NCBI GenBank assembly: GCA_964528825.1
Contig: CAZGVB010000003.1
Location: 21,792-85,791 of the forward strand
Reading direction: 5' to 3'
Source: RGIG5612 sp964528825
GTDB lineage: Bacteria; Bacillota; Clostridia; Lachnospirales; Lachnospiraceae
Length of the DNA: 64,000 nt
The notes under the pieces were generated by a model. That model had not been told where the DNA came from. It saw only the letters and a list, made by a program, of their open reading frames with translations, and ran no database searches. The translations under genes were made by a program, and so were the position numbers. Shown here one piece after another: positions 16,104 to 25,121 of the stretch. Position 1 is the stretch's first letter, and each line of letters starts with the position of its first letter.

Positions 16104-18620
16104 ATGGAACAATATATTGTTACCGGAATGACATGCTCTTCCTGTCAGGCACATGTTGAAAAGGCGGTTGCCAAGGTCCCCGGCGTGAAAAGCGTTGCGG
16201 TATCGCTGCTTACGAATTCCATGACCGTTGAAGGTGACGCGAGCGCACAGCAGATCATAAAAGCCGTTGAGGATGCCGGATACGGAGCAAGACTCAAGAA
16301 AACGCAGACGGATGATATGCATACAAGCGGAAGATTTTCCGCTGAGGAAGAAGCCCTTAAGGACAAGGAGACACCTAAGCTGCTTAAGAGGCTTATTTTT
16401 TCTGTCATATGGCTTATCATGCTTATGTATATCACAATGGGTCATAATATGTTGGGGTTCTTGCTGCCCGGCATTATAGAGCATGATTATATAGGTCTTT
16501 CCGTTATTCAAATGCTTTTAGCACTTGTGATCATCTATATAAACCGCGATTTTTTTATCTCGGGATTTAAAAGTCTCATAAAACGTGCGCCCAATATGGA
16601 TACATTGGTCGCACTCGGTTCATCAGTATCTTTTTTCTGGTCATTGTTTATCGTACTTAAGATGTCTGTGATGATGACAGAGGGTGCATCATCTGCGCAG
16701 ATCATGGAGATGTATCATGACCAGCTTTATTTTGAATCGGCGGCAATGATACCTGCGCTCATAACTGTCGGAAAGACACTTGAGGCACGTTCCAAAGGAA
16801 AGACAACAGATGCTCTGAAGGATCTGCTTAAGATGGCACCAAAGACTGCGGTCGTAGAACGAGACGGATCTGAGACAGAGGTTGATATAGACGATGTTGC
16901 GGTCGGAGATATATTTATAGTCAGGCCCGGAGGAGCTATACCTGTAGACGGTGTGATCGTGGAGGGCAGCTGCTCTGTAGATGAATCGGCGCTTACAGGC
17001 GAGTCTATACCGGCAGATAAGTCACCGGGCGATCAGATATCAGCTGCGACTGTCAACACGAACGGGTATATAAAGGCAAGAGCCTCAAGAGTCGGCGATG
17101 ATACTTCGTTTTCTAAGATCGTGCAAACGGTAAGCGATATTGCCGCAACAAAGGCTCCCATCGCGCGTATCGCGGATAAGGTATCCGGAGTATTTGTTCC
17201 TGCGGTCATCATAATATCCGTAATTGTATGTATAATATGGCTGGTAACAGGACATACAGTCTATCTTTCACTTGAGAGGGCCATATCTGTACTTGTTATA
17301 TCCTGTCCATGCGCCTTGGGACTTGCCACACCCGTTGCCATAATGGCAGGAGGCGGCGTAGGTGCAAGGGGAGGCATATTGTTCAAAAACGCTGCAGTGC
17401 TTGAGAGCGCGGGTAAAGTCAAGGTTGTCGCATTGGATAAGACCGGCACGGTGACGATCGGCAGGCCGGAAGTTACGGATGTGATCACGGTAAAAGGTAT
17501 ATCTGAAGAGAAGCTGTTGAAGACGGCATATGCCATTGAGATAGGCTCTGAGCATCCGCTGTCAAAGGCTGTCATATCATATGCGGACAAGTTGGGCCAC
17601 GGCGGCGTGATGGCAAATGAGATTGAGATAATCGCCGGCTGCGGACTGAAGGGCAATGTGAACGGACATATCGTATATGGAGGGTCTGAGAAGTTCATAA
17701 AAACGATCACCGATATAAAGGGATTTGACGAAAAGTGCAAGGAGCTTGCCTTAAGTGGTAAGACACCGCTCTTTTTTACCGAAGACGGACAATTGATCGG
17801 GATCATTGCAGTTGCGGATACTGTCAGAGAGGACTCCGCTGCAGCAGTAGAGGAACTTCGCAGACTTGGCATTGATGTAGTGATGATAACCGGGGACAAT
17901 GAGATGACGGCCCATGCTGTGGCGGCAAAGGTGGGTATAGAAAATGTCATAGCAGGTGTGCTTCCTGATGAAAAGCAGAATGCAGTGGCCAAGCTGAAGG
18001 AGAGAGGATGCGTTGCAATGGTGGGCGACGGCATAAATGACGCACCGGCACTTGCCGCGGCAGATATAGGCATTGCTATAGGCAGCGGCACAGATATAGC
18101 GCTGAATTCATCGGATATCATATTGATGAACTCAAGAATTATTGATGTCCCTGCCGCAATAAGGCTTTCAAAGGCCACAATGCGAAATATACGGGAAAAT
18201 CTTTTTTGGGCCTTTGCATACAATCTGGTACTTATTCCGATGGCAGCGGGTGTTTATCCGAATATACGCATGAATCCCATGTGGGGAGCGGCAGCCATGG
18301 CATTGTCATCATTTTGTGTATGCATGAATGCATTGCGGCTGAACCTTTTTAAGATACATAAGAATAACGAAAAAAATTGTATTGATAATGTGAAAAAAGG
18401 AGATAAAAAGATGCAAAGAATAGTAAAAATAGAAGGCATGATGTGCGGACATTGCGAGGCAAGAGTAAAAAAAGCTCTTGAGGCCATTGACGGAATAGAG
18501 GATGCAAAGCCTTCAAAGGATGACGGAAATGCTGTTATCACATTGAGCCATGAGGTAGCAGACGAGGTTATAAAGGAAGCCATTGAGGCGCAGGACTATA
18601 CATTTGGCGGTATTGAGTAA
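16104..18620 (+). CDS. copA: Copper-exporting P-type ATPase with fused C-terminal CopZ-like domain
   Basis: An 838-aa P1B ATPase. Order: N-terminal heavy-metal domain with GMTCSSC (residues about 8-14), transmembrane helices, the TGES actuator loop, membrane CPC motif (C401-P-C403), phosphorylation motif DKTGT (D445), HP motif EHPLSKA, GDGINDAPA, last helices, and then an unusual second metal-binding domain with GMMCGHC (about residues 774-780). Start 16104 is chosen because GGGGAGG precedes it and MEQYIVTGMTCSSC is the family start; an in-frame ATG at 16050 has none. It exports Cu(I) from the cytoplasm. ATPases normally end near residue 750, so the last 69 residues are an in-frame CopZ fusion. 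Confidence 0.93.
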   Translation: MEQYIVTGMTCSSCQAHVEKAVAKVPGVKSVAVSLLTNSMTVEGDASAQQIIKAVEDAGYGARLKKTQTDDMHTSGRFSAEEEALKDKETPKLLKRLIFSVIWLIMLMYITMGHNMLGFLLPGIIEHDYIGLSVIQMLLALVIIYINRDFFISGFKSLIKRAPNMDTLVALGSSVSFFWSLFIVLKMSVMMTEGASSAQIMEMYHDQLYFESAAMIPALITVGKTLEARSKGKTTDALKDLLKMAPKTAVVERDGSETEVDIDDVAVGDIFIVRPGGAIPVDGVIVEGSCSVDESALTGESIPADKSPGDQISAATVNTNGYIKARASRVGDDTSFSKIVQTVSDIAATKAPIARIADKVSGVFVPAVIIISVIVCIIWLVTGHTVYLSLERAISVLVISCPCALGLATPVAIMAGGGVGARGGILFKNAAVLESAGKVKVVALDKTGTVTIGRPEVTDVITVKGISEEKLLKTAYAIEIGSEHPLSKAVISYADKLGHGGVMANEIEIIAGCGLKGNVNGHIVYGGSEKFIKTITDIKGFDEKCKELALSGKTPLFFTEDGQLIGIIAVADTVREDSAAAVEELRRLGIDVVMITGDNEMTAHAVAAKVGIENVIAGVLPDEKQNAVAKLKERGCVAMVGDGINDAPALAAADIGIAIGSGTDIALNSSDIILMNSRIIDVPAAIRLSKATMRNIRENLFWAFAYNLVLIPMAAGVYPNIRMNPMWGAAAMALSSFCVCMNALRLNLFKIHKNNEKNCIDNVKKGDKKMQRIVKIEGMMCGHCEARVKKALEAIDGIEDAKPSKDDGNAVITLSHEVADEVIKEAIEAQDYTFGGIE
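18411..18620 (+). CDS. Possible separately translated CopZ copper chaperone nested in copA
   Basis: An internal in-frame ATG at 18411 is preceded by AAGGAGA (18397-18403) with a 7-bp spacing, as good as any start in the window. Translation from it gives a 69-aa protein (MQRIVKIEGMMCGHCEARVK...) with the size and MxCxxC motif of a complete CopZ. The preceding linker (about residues 752-769) reads like former intergenic sequence. The ATPase with fused domain and the free chaperone could therefore both be made from one gene. Internal initiation is inference. Confidence 0.5.
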   Translation: MQRIVKIEGMMCGHCEARVKKALEAIDGIEDAKPSKDDGNAVITLSHEVADEVIKEAIEAQDYTFGGIE

Positions 18621-18647
18621 TTTTAAGGATATTGCCTATATTTCTTA

Positions 18648-18668
18648 ACATTTTATTGCATAAAATGT
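18648..18668 (+). terminator. AT-rich hairpin after copA, possible terminator
   Basis: ACATTTTAT (18648-18656), loop TGC, ATAAAATGT (18660-18668): a perfect 9-bp but AT-only-rich stem. It is followed by AAGATTATTTTT rather than an immediate T-run. It is a weak terminator at best. Confidence 0.35.
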
Positions 18669-18684
18669 AAGATTATTTTTAACT

Positions 18685-18770
18685 ATGATATACGTTTAGA
18701 TGGTATGATATGCGGGATGTTTTTTTGATCGTATATCATGTAGGATTGCACTCTTTAAAAGCATGATACG
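18685..18770. promoter_or_regulatory. Iterated ATGATATnCG motif, candidate operator array
   Basis: ATGATATACG at 18685-18694, ATGATATGCG at 18705-18714, the inverted copy CGTATATCAT at 18730-18739 and a shortened ATGATACG at 18763-18770. All lie within 86 bp directly upstream of the secreted transpeptidase gene. The first and third copies also form a 10-bp inverted repeat. The spacing of 20-25 bp between motif starts suggests repeated regulator sites. No clear -35/-10 pair was found in the gap. Confidence 0.35.
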
Positions 18771-18807
18771 GCATATTTTATAACAGATCCACGGGGAAAT
18801 TCATTTA

Positions 18808-20253
18808 ATGAAGAGACTTTTAGCTATAGTATTAGCTTTAATGCTATGCATCGTAAATACACAATGCCTTCTTGCAGATGATACGCAGGAGGACTCACCT
18901 CAGGTCACTGAGGAAACACCCGCACCGACGCAGGAGAATACCGAGTCTTCTTCCGAAAGTCGGGAAGAGGAGAGCACGCAAAATGTGCCGGAGACGAGTG
19001 AAAAAGATCAAAAGGAGACATCCGCAAAAGAGACAACGACCGCTGCCACAACCGCAACAGAAACTACGACAGAGGCTTCGAGCGCTACAGCGACTATCAA
19101 GCCACCCGCAGGCGACGGCTGGGAATATGTTGTCTATGATCCTATAGATCATCCTGTAGTTGTCGAAGGAAGGGCTGCAGGTAATGTGAAAAAAACTGCG
19201 GCATCCGCCCCTATAGACACAGAGGATGGAATAGAGATCAGATTCGAGGATAACGAATGGTGTCTCTATGAAAATGACATTTTCTTGTCAGATTATACAG
19301 GACTTATAAATGATAACGGCAAGCAAAAATATTTTTCCGCAGGAAGGCTGAATAGGTCCTATACAGGGATTATCCGCCAGGGAGACGAGAAATATTTTAT
19401 ACGAAACGGCGAATGTGATGACAGCTATTGCGGACTTGCAAGAGCAGACGGCAATCTCGTGCTCGTAACAAACGGGCTCGTCGACGAGACCAGATCAGGT
19501 GTATTTATGTTTGAAGGCGTCTGGTATTATGTCTGCGGTGGGTATGTTGACAGGACATATACAGGCATAGGATACAACGAGTACGGCGGCTGGAGAGTGG
19601 TAAATGGCATTATTGATTTTTCAGTTACAGATGTGGGGGATTGTGCAGAGGGACTCTGCTATGTATCAAACGGCCATTTGAAGACAGACTATAACGGCTT
19701 TGTAAGCTGCGCGAGCGGTCAATGGTTTATTAAAGACGGTATGGTAGATAATAGCGCGAGCGGTATGATAGACGGCGTGCTGGATGGCGTGGCCGTGACT
19801 CTTCCGGTCAATCACGGGGCAGTGATATCGCAAAGCTCATATAATATGGCAATGGCTGCGAATGATTTTTCAAGCAGTACGCAGTGGCTTATACTGATAG
19901 ATTGCAGAGCCAACAGGATTGGCGTCTTTAAGGGAAGTCAATATAATTGGAATCTTGAATATTTTTGGACATGTTCTACGGGGGCATATGATACTCCGAC
20001 GGTAAAGGGTACATTTGAGATAACAACAAACAGAGGATATTGCTTCAGCGATTATGATTATACATGCTATTATTATTCCGGATTTTTCGGGCCCTATCTC
20101 ATTCACTCAACGCTATATGAAAGAGGTACGTTCAATCATCTCAATTCGTCCTTGGGATATAATTCCTCACACGGATGTGTAAGGGTCGCGACTGCGAATG
20201 CAAAATGGGTTTATTACAATATCCCGATAGGGACAACAGTCTATGTATATTAA
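18808..20253 (+). CDS. Secreted L,D-transpeptidase (YkuD) with wall-binding-like repeats
   Basis: A 481-aa exported protein. There is a signal peptide (MKRLLAIVLALMLCIVNTQ, cleavage probably after CLLA), then a Ser/Thr/Glu-rich linker to about residue 95. About seven degenerate repeats of ~20-25 residues with W/Y, NG and D..YTG elements follow (about 145-325), resembling choline/glucan-binding repeats. The YkuD domain is last (about 355-481) with H455-G-C457-V-R as catalytic motif. YkuD enzymes form 3-3 peptidoglycan cross-links or attach proteins to the wall. It starts a likely unit with the lipoprotein gene 18 bp downstream. Confidence 0.88.
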   Translation: MKRLLAIVLALMLCIVNTQCLLADDTQEDSPQVTEETPAPTQENTESSSESREEESTQNVPETSEKDQKETSAKETTTAATTATETTTEASSATATIKPPAGDGWEYVVYDPIDHPVVVEGRAAGNVKKTAASAPIDTEDGIEIRFEDNEWCLYENDIFLSDYTGLINDNGKQKYFSAGRLNRSYTGIIRQGDEKYFIRNGECDDSYCGLARADGNLVLVTNGLVDETRSGVFMFEGVWYYVCGGYVDRTYTGIGYNEYGGWRVVNGIIDFSVTDVGDCAEGLCYVSNGHLKTDYNGFVSCASGQWFIKDGMVDNSASGMIDGVLDGVAVTLPVNHGAVISQSSYNMAMAANDFSSSTQWLILIDCRANRIGVFKGSQYNWNLEYFWTCSTGAYDTPTVKGTFEITTNRGYCFSDYDYTCYYYSGFFGPYLIHSTLYERGTFNHLNSSLGYNSSHGCVRVATANAKWVYYNIPIGTTVYVY

Positions 20254-20271
20254 GTATTTGAGGAGAATAAA

Positions 20272-21204
20272 ATGAAAATATCTCAAAAATATATCTCGTT
20301 GGCTGCGGCAGCTATGATCCTTGCGTCAATGTTACTCGTAGGATGTACAGGTATGTCAGGACAGACGGGAGAAGATCAGACAGAGAGCAAGGAAACATCT
20401 GAATCGGATGCGACAAAGTCTGCCGATGAGACAGATGGCGAGGATGTTACTGATGTTGAGATAGAGTCTCAGACACTGATAGATAATGACAGCTGCTCGG
20501 TAGTGATCACTGACATAATAGCAAACGGTGACGCAGACTGTACGATAAAGCTTGAATTGAACAACAAGTCAGCGGATAAGAAACTTATTTTTGCGTCCAA
20601 ATATGCGGTAGTAGAAGGGCTCAGCGTGGATCCGCACTGGTCATGTGTTGTAAGTCCGTCGTCTGCTTCAAATGCGCAGATAGATTTTTATGCAGACGAT
20701 ATATATGCAGATGATATCGGATATTCTGACATTGCCATAATGATGGTTGTCTATGACATGAATAATACGAAAAATGTAATTTCCGAACAATATATCCGCA
20801 TATATCCGTATGGGCAGGAAAATGTTTCGGCTTATCAGAGAACATCGGGTGATCAGGATGTGATACTTACGGAAAATGAGCTGGTAAAGGTCACCGCAAT
20901 AGGTCTGGCAGAAGATGAGACATGGGGACAAAGTGTTCGTCTTTATATTGAAAATAAGACAGAAAATGACCTGCAATTCGTGGCATCGAATGTGTCCGTA
21001 AACGGTAAGATGGCCGATCCTTCTTGGGGAGTGGTTATCCCTGCTAATGCATCGGGATATTCTGTCATAACGTGGTCTGATGAGCTGCTTTCGGAAAATG
21101 GTATTACAAATATCGAAAACGTATCCCTTACACTTATCGCCAATAATTATAATGACTGGACGAGCAAACCGGTTGTCAGCACCGAAATCGTATATGCACC
21201 ATAA
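20272..21204 (+). CDS. Lipoprotein with two Ig-like domains
   Basis: A 310-aa protein with a type II signal peptide and lipobox LLVGC (C25 would be lipidated), then an acidic Glu/Thr/Asp/Ser linker to about residue 65. Two similar beta-rich domains follow (about 70-180 and 195-310), each with a pattern of N.s...l.f......V.g...dp.W..v. The duplication is visible in DPHWSCVVSPSSASNAQI versus DPSWGVVIPANASGYSVI. Function unknown; it is probably anchored outside the membrane. GAGGAG precedes the ATG, 18 bp after the transpeptidase gene. Confidence 0.75.
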   Translation: MKISQKYISLAAAAMILASMLLVGCTGMSGQTGEDQTESKETSESDATKSADETDGEDVTDVEIESQTLIDNDSCSVVITDIIANGDADCTIKLELNNKSADKKLIFASKYAVVEGLSVDPHWSCVVSPSSASNAQIDFYADDIYADDIGYSDIAIMMVVYDMNNTKNVISEQYIRIYPYGQENVSAYQRTSGDQDVILTENELVKVTAIGLAEDETWGQSVRLYIENKTENDLQFVASNVSVNGKMADPSWGVVIPANASGYSVITWSDELLSENGITNIENVSLTLIANNYNDWTSKPVVSTEIVYAP

Positions 21205-21269
21205 GAGGCATCAATGCATTATATTAACATTATGTTGTATTTAGAAAATGAAAAGCTGTCCGAATTGTT

Positions 21270-21623
21270 ATGAATAAAAGAGCGGTCGGAACCGCATATG
21301 AAAAGATCGCATGCGGATACCTTGAGGATCAGGGAATAGAGATCATAACCGTAAATTTCAGAACAAGATTCGGCGAAATAGATATTATAGGCAGAGAAAA
21401 GGAATATCTTTTATTCATCGAAGTCAAGTATAGATCATATAAAAATCAAGGCGGGGCAAGATATGCTATTTCAAGATCAAAACAAAATAAGATAGCATCG
21501 GTTGCAAAAGCATTTCTTGGTATGTCAGGATATCCTGCGGATACATTTTGCAGATTTGACGCACTGCTCATCGACGGTGATGAAATTATATATATCAGAG
21601 ATGCATGGCGAATGGGAATGTAA
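21270..21623 (+). CDS. YraN/UPF0102 family endonuclease-like protein
   Basis: A 117-aa protein of normal family length with the restriction-endonuclease-like motif: GEIDIIGREKEYLLFIEVKYRS (D and E-x-K catalytic pattern) and a C-terminal RFDALLID segment. The family is conserved in bacteria; its role, perhaps in DNA uptake or recombination, is not settled. The Shine-Dalgarno is weak. Confidence 0.88.
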   Translation: MNKRAVGTAYEKIACGYLEDQGIEIITVNFRTRFGEIDIIGREKEYLLFIEVKYRSYKNQGGARYAISRSKQNKIASVAKAFLGMSGYPADTFCRFDALLIDGDEIIYIRDAWRMGM

Positions 21624-21673
21624 ATAAGTGATGGCAGTGTCATAAAGGACACAGCCAAAGAAGGAGTGCATGT

Positions 21674-22363
21674 ATGCAGATTTACGGATTACAAAAATTG
21701 ACACTTTTGGATTTTCCGGGATATGTAGCATGCACTGTTTTTTTCGCCGGATGTGATATGAGATGTCCGTTTTGTCACAACAGCGAACTTGCCATGAACA
21801 GGACAAAAGCTGTCATGGATGACAACGATCTCTTGGATTTTCTGAAAAAGAGAAAAGGCATCATTGAAGGCGTAGTATTTTCGGGAGGCGAGCCGTTGCT
21901 CGAGCCTTGCCTTGCGGATATTCTAGGGAAGGTTAAGGAACTTGATCTTAAGGTTAAGCTGGATACCAACGGAAACCATCCAAGGGAGCTTAAGTCACTC
22001 ATAGACATGGGACTTGCAGATTATATCGCAATGGATGTAAAAAGCAGCCTCGATGATTATGGCGCGGCAGTCGGACTTAAGGCATTTAATACAGATAAGA
22101 TAAAAGAGAGTATAGACATCATTCTATCCTGCGGCATAGAACATGAATTTAGGACAACAGTCGTTAGCGAGCTTCATAATGAGAAAACAATCGAAGACAT
22201 AGCTCGCATGATCAAGGGGTGTCAAAGATATTTCCTTCAATCTTTTAAAGAAAGCGAGGCTGTCCCTGTTAAAGACCTTCATTCATGCACCAAAGCGGAA
22301 ATGGAAAGATTTGCAGCCGTTGCGGGAAAATATATTGCGAATGTTGAAATAAGAGGAATCTGA
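21674..22363 (+). CDS. nrdG: Anaerobic ribonucleotide reductase activating protein (radical SAM)
   Basis: A 229-aa radical SAM protein with FFAGCDMRCPFCHNSEL (C-x3-C-x2-C), the SGGEPLLEP motif and KLDTNGNHP. It resembles NrdG-like activases and installs the glycyl radical on an anaerobic RNR; the nrdD gene follows 230 bp downstream in the same direction. Related members activate other glycyl radical enzymes, but context favours NrdD. AAGGAG lies before the ATG. A terminator follows, so nrdD probably also has its own transcript. Confidence 0.85.
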   Translation: MQIYGLQKLTLLDFPGYVACTVFFAGCDMRCPFCHNSELAMNRTKAVMDDNDLLDFLKKRKGIIEGVVFSGGEPLLEPCLADILGKVKELDLKVKLDTNGNHPRELKSLIDMGLADYIAMDVKSSLDDYGAAVGLKAFNTDKIKESIDIILSCGIEHEFRTTVVSELHNEKTIEDIARMIKGCQRYFLQSFKESEAVPVKDLHSCTKAEMERFAAVAGKYIANVEIRGI

Positions 22364-22429
22364 AGATATAACCGAAGATAGATCTGATACTTTGGTTGGC
22401 ATATCGATGCATTATTATTAATGAAAAGC

Positions 22430-22481
22430 CAATATCTTGTACTTTATAAAAAATAGAGATACAAGATATTGACTTTTTTTC
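22430..22481 (+). terminator. Intrinsic terminator after nrdG
   Basis: CAATATCTTGTA (22430-22441) and TACAAGATATTG (22460-22471) form a perfect 12-bp stem with an 18-nt loop, followed by AC and seven T. Confidence 0.75.
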
Positions 22482-22496
22482 TAAATACCATATTAT
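22469..22496 (+). promoter_or_regulatory. Promoter of nrdD overlapping the terminator
   Basis: TTGACT (22469-22474) is built from the last bases of the terminator stem and its tail. A TATTAT -10 (22491-22496) follows after 16 bp. This leaves a leader of about 90 nt to the nrdD ATG, in which I saw no palindromic NrdR-box-like element. Confidence 0.45.
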
Positions 22497-22593
22497 ATAA
22501 GAACAGCACACGGATCATCGATGCATATTTGCAGATCTGATATCGGATAAGAATGACAAGAATCACTCGTATATAACCAAAGGGAGGCAGAAC

Positions 22594-25029
22594 ATGTATA
22601 AAGTACAAAAAAGAGACGGAAAGATCGTAGATTTCAATGTTTCAAAGATAAGTGCGGCACTTACCAAGGCATTTGAAGCATGCAATAAGCAATATCATCC
22701 CTCTGTCATAGATATGCTTGCACTTAGGGTTACCAGTGACTTTGAGGAAAAGATAAAAGAGGATATCATAAATGTTGAGGATATCCAGGACAGCGCGGAA
22801 AAGATTCTGTCCGAGGCAGGATATGCAGATGTAGCCAAGGCATATATACTTTATCGTAAGCAGCGTGAAAAGGTAAGAAATGTAAAAAGCGCGTTGCTTA
22901 ATTATAAAGATCTTGTAGACAATTATTTGAAGATAAATGACTGGCGTGTCAAGGAAAATTCCACTGTGACATATAGTGTGGGCGGACTTATCCTTTCAAA
23001 TTCGGGCGCCATAACGGCTAATTATTGGCTTAGTGAGATATATGATGAGGAAACCGCAAATGCGCACAGGAACGCGGAAATACATATCCATGATCTCAGC
23101 ATGCTTACGGGATATTGTGCCGGATGGTCTCTCAAGCAGCTCATACAGGAGGGACTCGGAGGAGTACCCGGCAAGATAACATCCTCTCCTGCCGCTCATC
23201 TATCCACATTATGCAATCAAATGGTTAACTTCCTCGGCATAATGCAGAATGAATGGGCAGGAGCACAGGCCTTTTCTTCGTTTGATACATACCTTGCACC
23301 GTTTGTGCGTGCGGATTCTCTCTCACAAAAGGAGGTCAAGCAATGTATACAATCATTTATATATGGTGTAAATACTCCTTCAAGATGGGGAACACAAGCG
23401 CCGTTTACCAATATAACCATTGACTGGATATGCCCTAAGGATATGAAGGAGCAGGCAGCGATAGTCGGCGGAAGGGAAATGGATTTTACATATGGTGATT
23501 GTCAAAAGGAAATGGACATGGTCAACAAAGCCTTCATTGAGATCATGATCGAGGGTGACGCCAACGGACGCGGTTTTCAGTATCCTATACCGACATATTC
23601 TATTACAAAGGATTTTGATTGGAGCGAGTCTGAAAATAACAGACTGCTTTTCGAGATGACATCAAAATACGGCACACCATATTTTTCAAATTATATCAAT
23701 TCCGATATGGAGCCGGATGACGTAAGGAGCATGTGCTGCCGCTTGCGTCTGGATCTTAGGGAACTTAGAAAGAAGTCAGGAGGCTTTTTCGGCAGCGGTG
23801 AGTCGACAGGCTCTGTAGGTGTCGTAACGATAAATCTTCCGCGTATAGCTTATCTTGCGGAGGATGAGACTGATTTCTACAGCAGGCTCGATCATTTGCT
23901 GGATATTGCGGCTGCATCATTAAAGACAAAGCGTACGGTCATAACTCAGCTTCTTGAAAACGGACTGTATCCTTATACCAAACGCTATCTCGGAACATTT
24001 AACAACCATTTTTCGACGATAGGCATTATCGGAATGAATGAGGTCGGACTCAACGCGAAATGGCTTGGAGAGGATCTTACACATCCGAAGACGCAAAAAT
24101 TTGCCGTTGAGGTATTAAATCATATAAGAGCACGTCTCTCCGATTATCAGGAAATGTATGGGGATCTGTATAATCTTGAGGCAACACCTGCGGAATCCAC
24201 AACTTACAGATTTGCAAAGCATGACAGAGAGGAATTTCCGGATATTATTACCGCAAACATGAATGGCACGCCGTATTATACCAATTCGTCACATCTGCCT
24301 GTCGGATATACGGAAGACATATTTACGGCACTTGATATACAGGATGAATTGCAGACACTCTATACATCCGGAACAGTATTTCATGCATTTCTGGGAGAGA
24401 AGCTGCCTGATTGGAAAGCTGCTGCCTCGCTCGTTAGGAAGATAGCGGAGAATTACAGGATACCTTATTATACGATCTCACCTACATATTCTGTCTGCAG
24501 AAACCACGGATATATTTCGGGCGAGGTTGATACATGTCCGAAGTGCAAAGAAAAGACCGAGGTTTACAGCCGTATCACCGGATATTACAGACCGGTGCAA
24601 AATTGGAATGACGGTAAGGCACAGGAATTTAAAGATCGAAAGGTTTATGATATAGGCAGCAGTAAATTGACACATATCGGTCCTGAGAAGCCAAAATTTT
24701 CAGAGCCGGATGCAGCTAATGAAGAAAACGCAGAGAATGAGGGCAGAAATGTTGTATCCGAGATATTTAATGAGATATTTGAACATGTCCCCGGAGGGGC
24801 GGGAGATATACCTACCATATATATCAAGGAACATTGCCCTAAATGTAAGGGCGCAGAACAGCGCTTCAAGATAAATAATATCGCCTATAATGCTGTTAAC
24901 TGTACAGAAAATATGAATATCGCCAGGCTGATGAAGATAACTCAGACACCAACGATCATTGACAGTGACGGTGAAAGGTTTGAAGGAGTAAATGCGGCAT
25001 CGGACTGGATGAAGAAGCACGGAAGATAG
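22594..25029 (+). CDS. nrdD: Class III ribonucleoside-triphosphate reductase with C-terminal glutaredoxin-like domain
   Basis: An 811-aa protein. N-terminal ATP-cone (residues about 1-90), large catalytic barrel, then a zinc site (CRNHGY...CPKC) and the glycyl radical loop with RITGYYRPV near residue 668. The normal protein would end around residue 700. Here a linker rich in Glu/Asn/Pro (about 693-738) leads to a glutaredoxin-like domain at 739-811, with C748-P-K-C751 and the cis-Pro motif QTPTII. This added domain can serve as a built-in disulfide donor for the thiol-dependent NrdD subgroup. It reduces NTPs to dNTPs without oxygen. GGGAGG precedes the ATG. Confidence 0.93.
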   Translation: MYKVQKRDGKIVDFNVSKISAALTKAFEACNKQYHPSVIDMLALRVTSDFEEKIKEDIINVEDIQDSAEKILSEAGYADVAKAYILYRKQREKVRNVKSALLNYKDLVDNYLKINDWRVKENSTVTYSVGGLILSNSGAITANYWLSEIYDEETANAHRNAEIHIHDLSMLTGYCAGWSLKQLIQEGLGGVPGKITSSPAAHLSTLCNQMVNFLGIMQNEWAGAQAFSSFDTYLAPFVRADSLSQKEVKQCIQSFIYGVNTPSRWGTQAPFTNITIDWICPKDMKEQAAIVGGREMDFTYGDCQKEMDMVNKAFIEIMIEGDANGRGFQYPIPTYSITKDFDWSESENNRLLFEMTSKYGTPYFSNYINSDMEPDDVRSMCCRLRLDLRELRKKSGGFFGSGESTGSVGVVTINLPRIAYLAEDETDFYSRLDHLLDIAAASLKTKRTVITQLLENGLYPYTKRYLGTFNNHFSTIGIIGMNEVGLNAKWLGEDLTHPKTQKFAVEVLNHIRARLSDYQEMYGDLYNLEATPAESTTYRFAKHDREEFPDIITANMNGTPYYTNSSHLPVGYTEDIFTALDIQDELQTLYTSGTVFHAFLGEKLPDWKAAASLVRKIAENYRIPYYTISPTYSVCRNHGYISGEVDTCPKCKEKTEVYSRITGYYRPVQNWNDGKAQEFKDRKVYDIGSSKLTHIGPEKPKFSEPDAANEENAENEGRNVVSEIFNEIFEHVPGGAGDIPTIYIKEHCPKCKGAEQRFKINNIAYNAVNCTENMNIARLMKITQTPTIIDSDGERFEGVNAASDWMKKHGR

Positions 25030-25054
25030 AAAAAAAGACACAGGTGAGGGTACC

Positions 25055-25096
25055 CTTGCGGTATAGCCTACATTTGCAGGGTATTAACCCTGCAAA
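25055..25096 (+). repeat. Partial dispersed repeat plus perfect hairpin after nrdD
   Basis: CTTGCGGTATAGCCTACATTTG (first third of the dispersed repeat, 25055-25076) runs into TTTGCAGGGT (25073-25082), loop ATTA, ACCCTGCAAA (25087-25096), a perfect 10-bp stem followed by A-rich sequence. The same CTTGCGGTATAGCC start is repeated 67 bp later in the full copy. Confidence 0.55.
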
Positions 25097-25121
25097 AAGG
25101 GAAAAAATCCGGTAAGTGGAA

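Noticed and set aside
17261..18223. 320-aa open frame on the minus strand opposite copA
   Set aside because: It is the antisense shadow of a strongly conserved ATPase domain; its translation is rich in Ser/Ala/Pro without motifs and it has no ribosome binding site.
22388..22425. Possible fifth copy of the dispersed repeat (TTTGGTTGGCATA)
   Set aside because: Only the first ~13 bp match copy 1 and the core TTGTCTGAATGAAAGAT is missing; it may be a remnant, but the match is too short to count.
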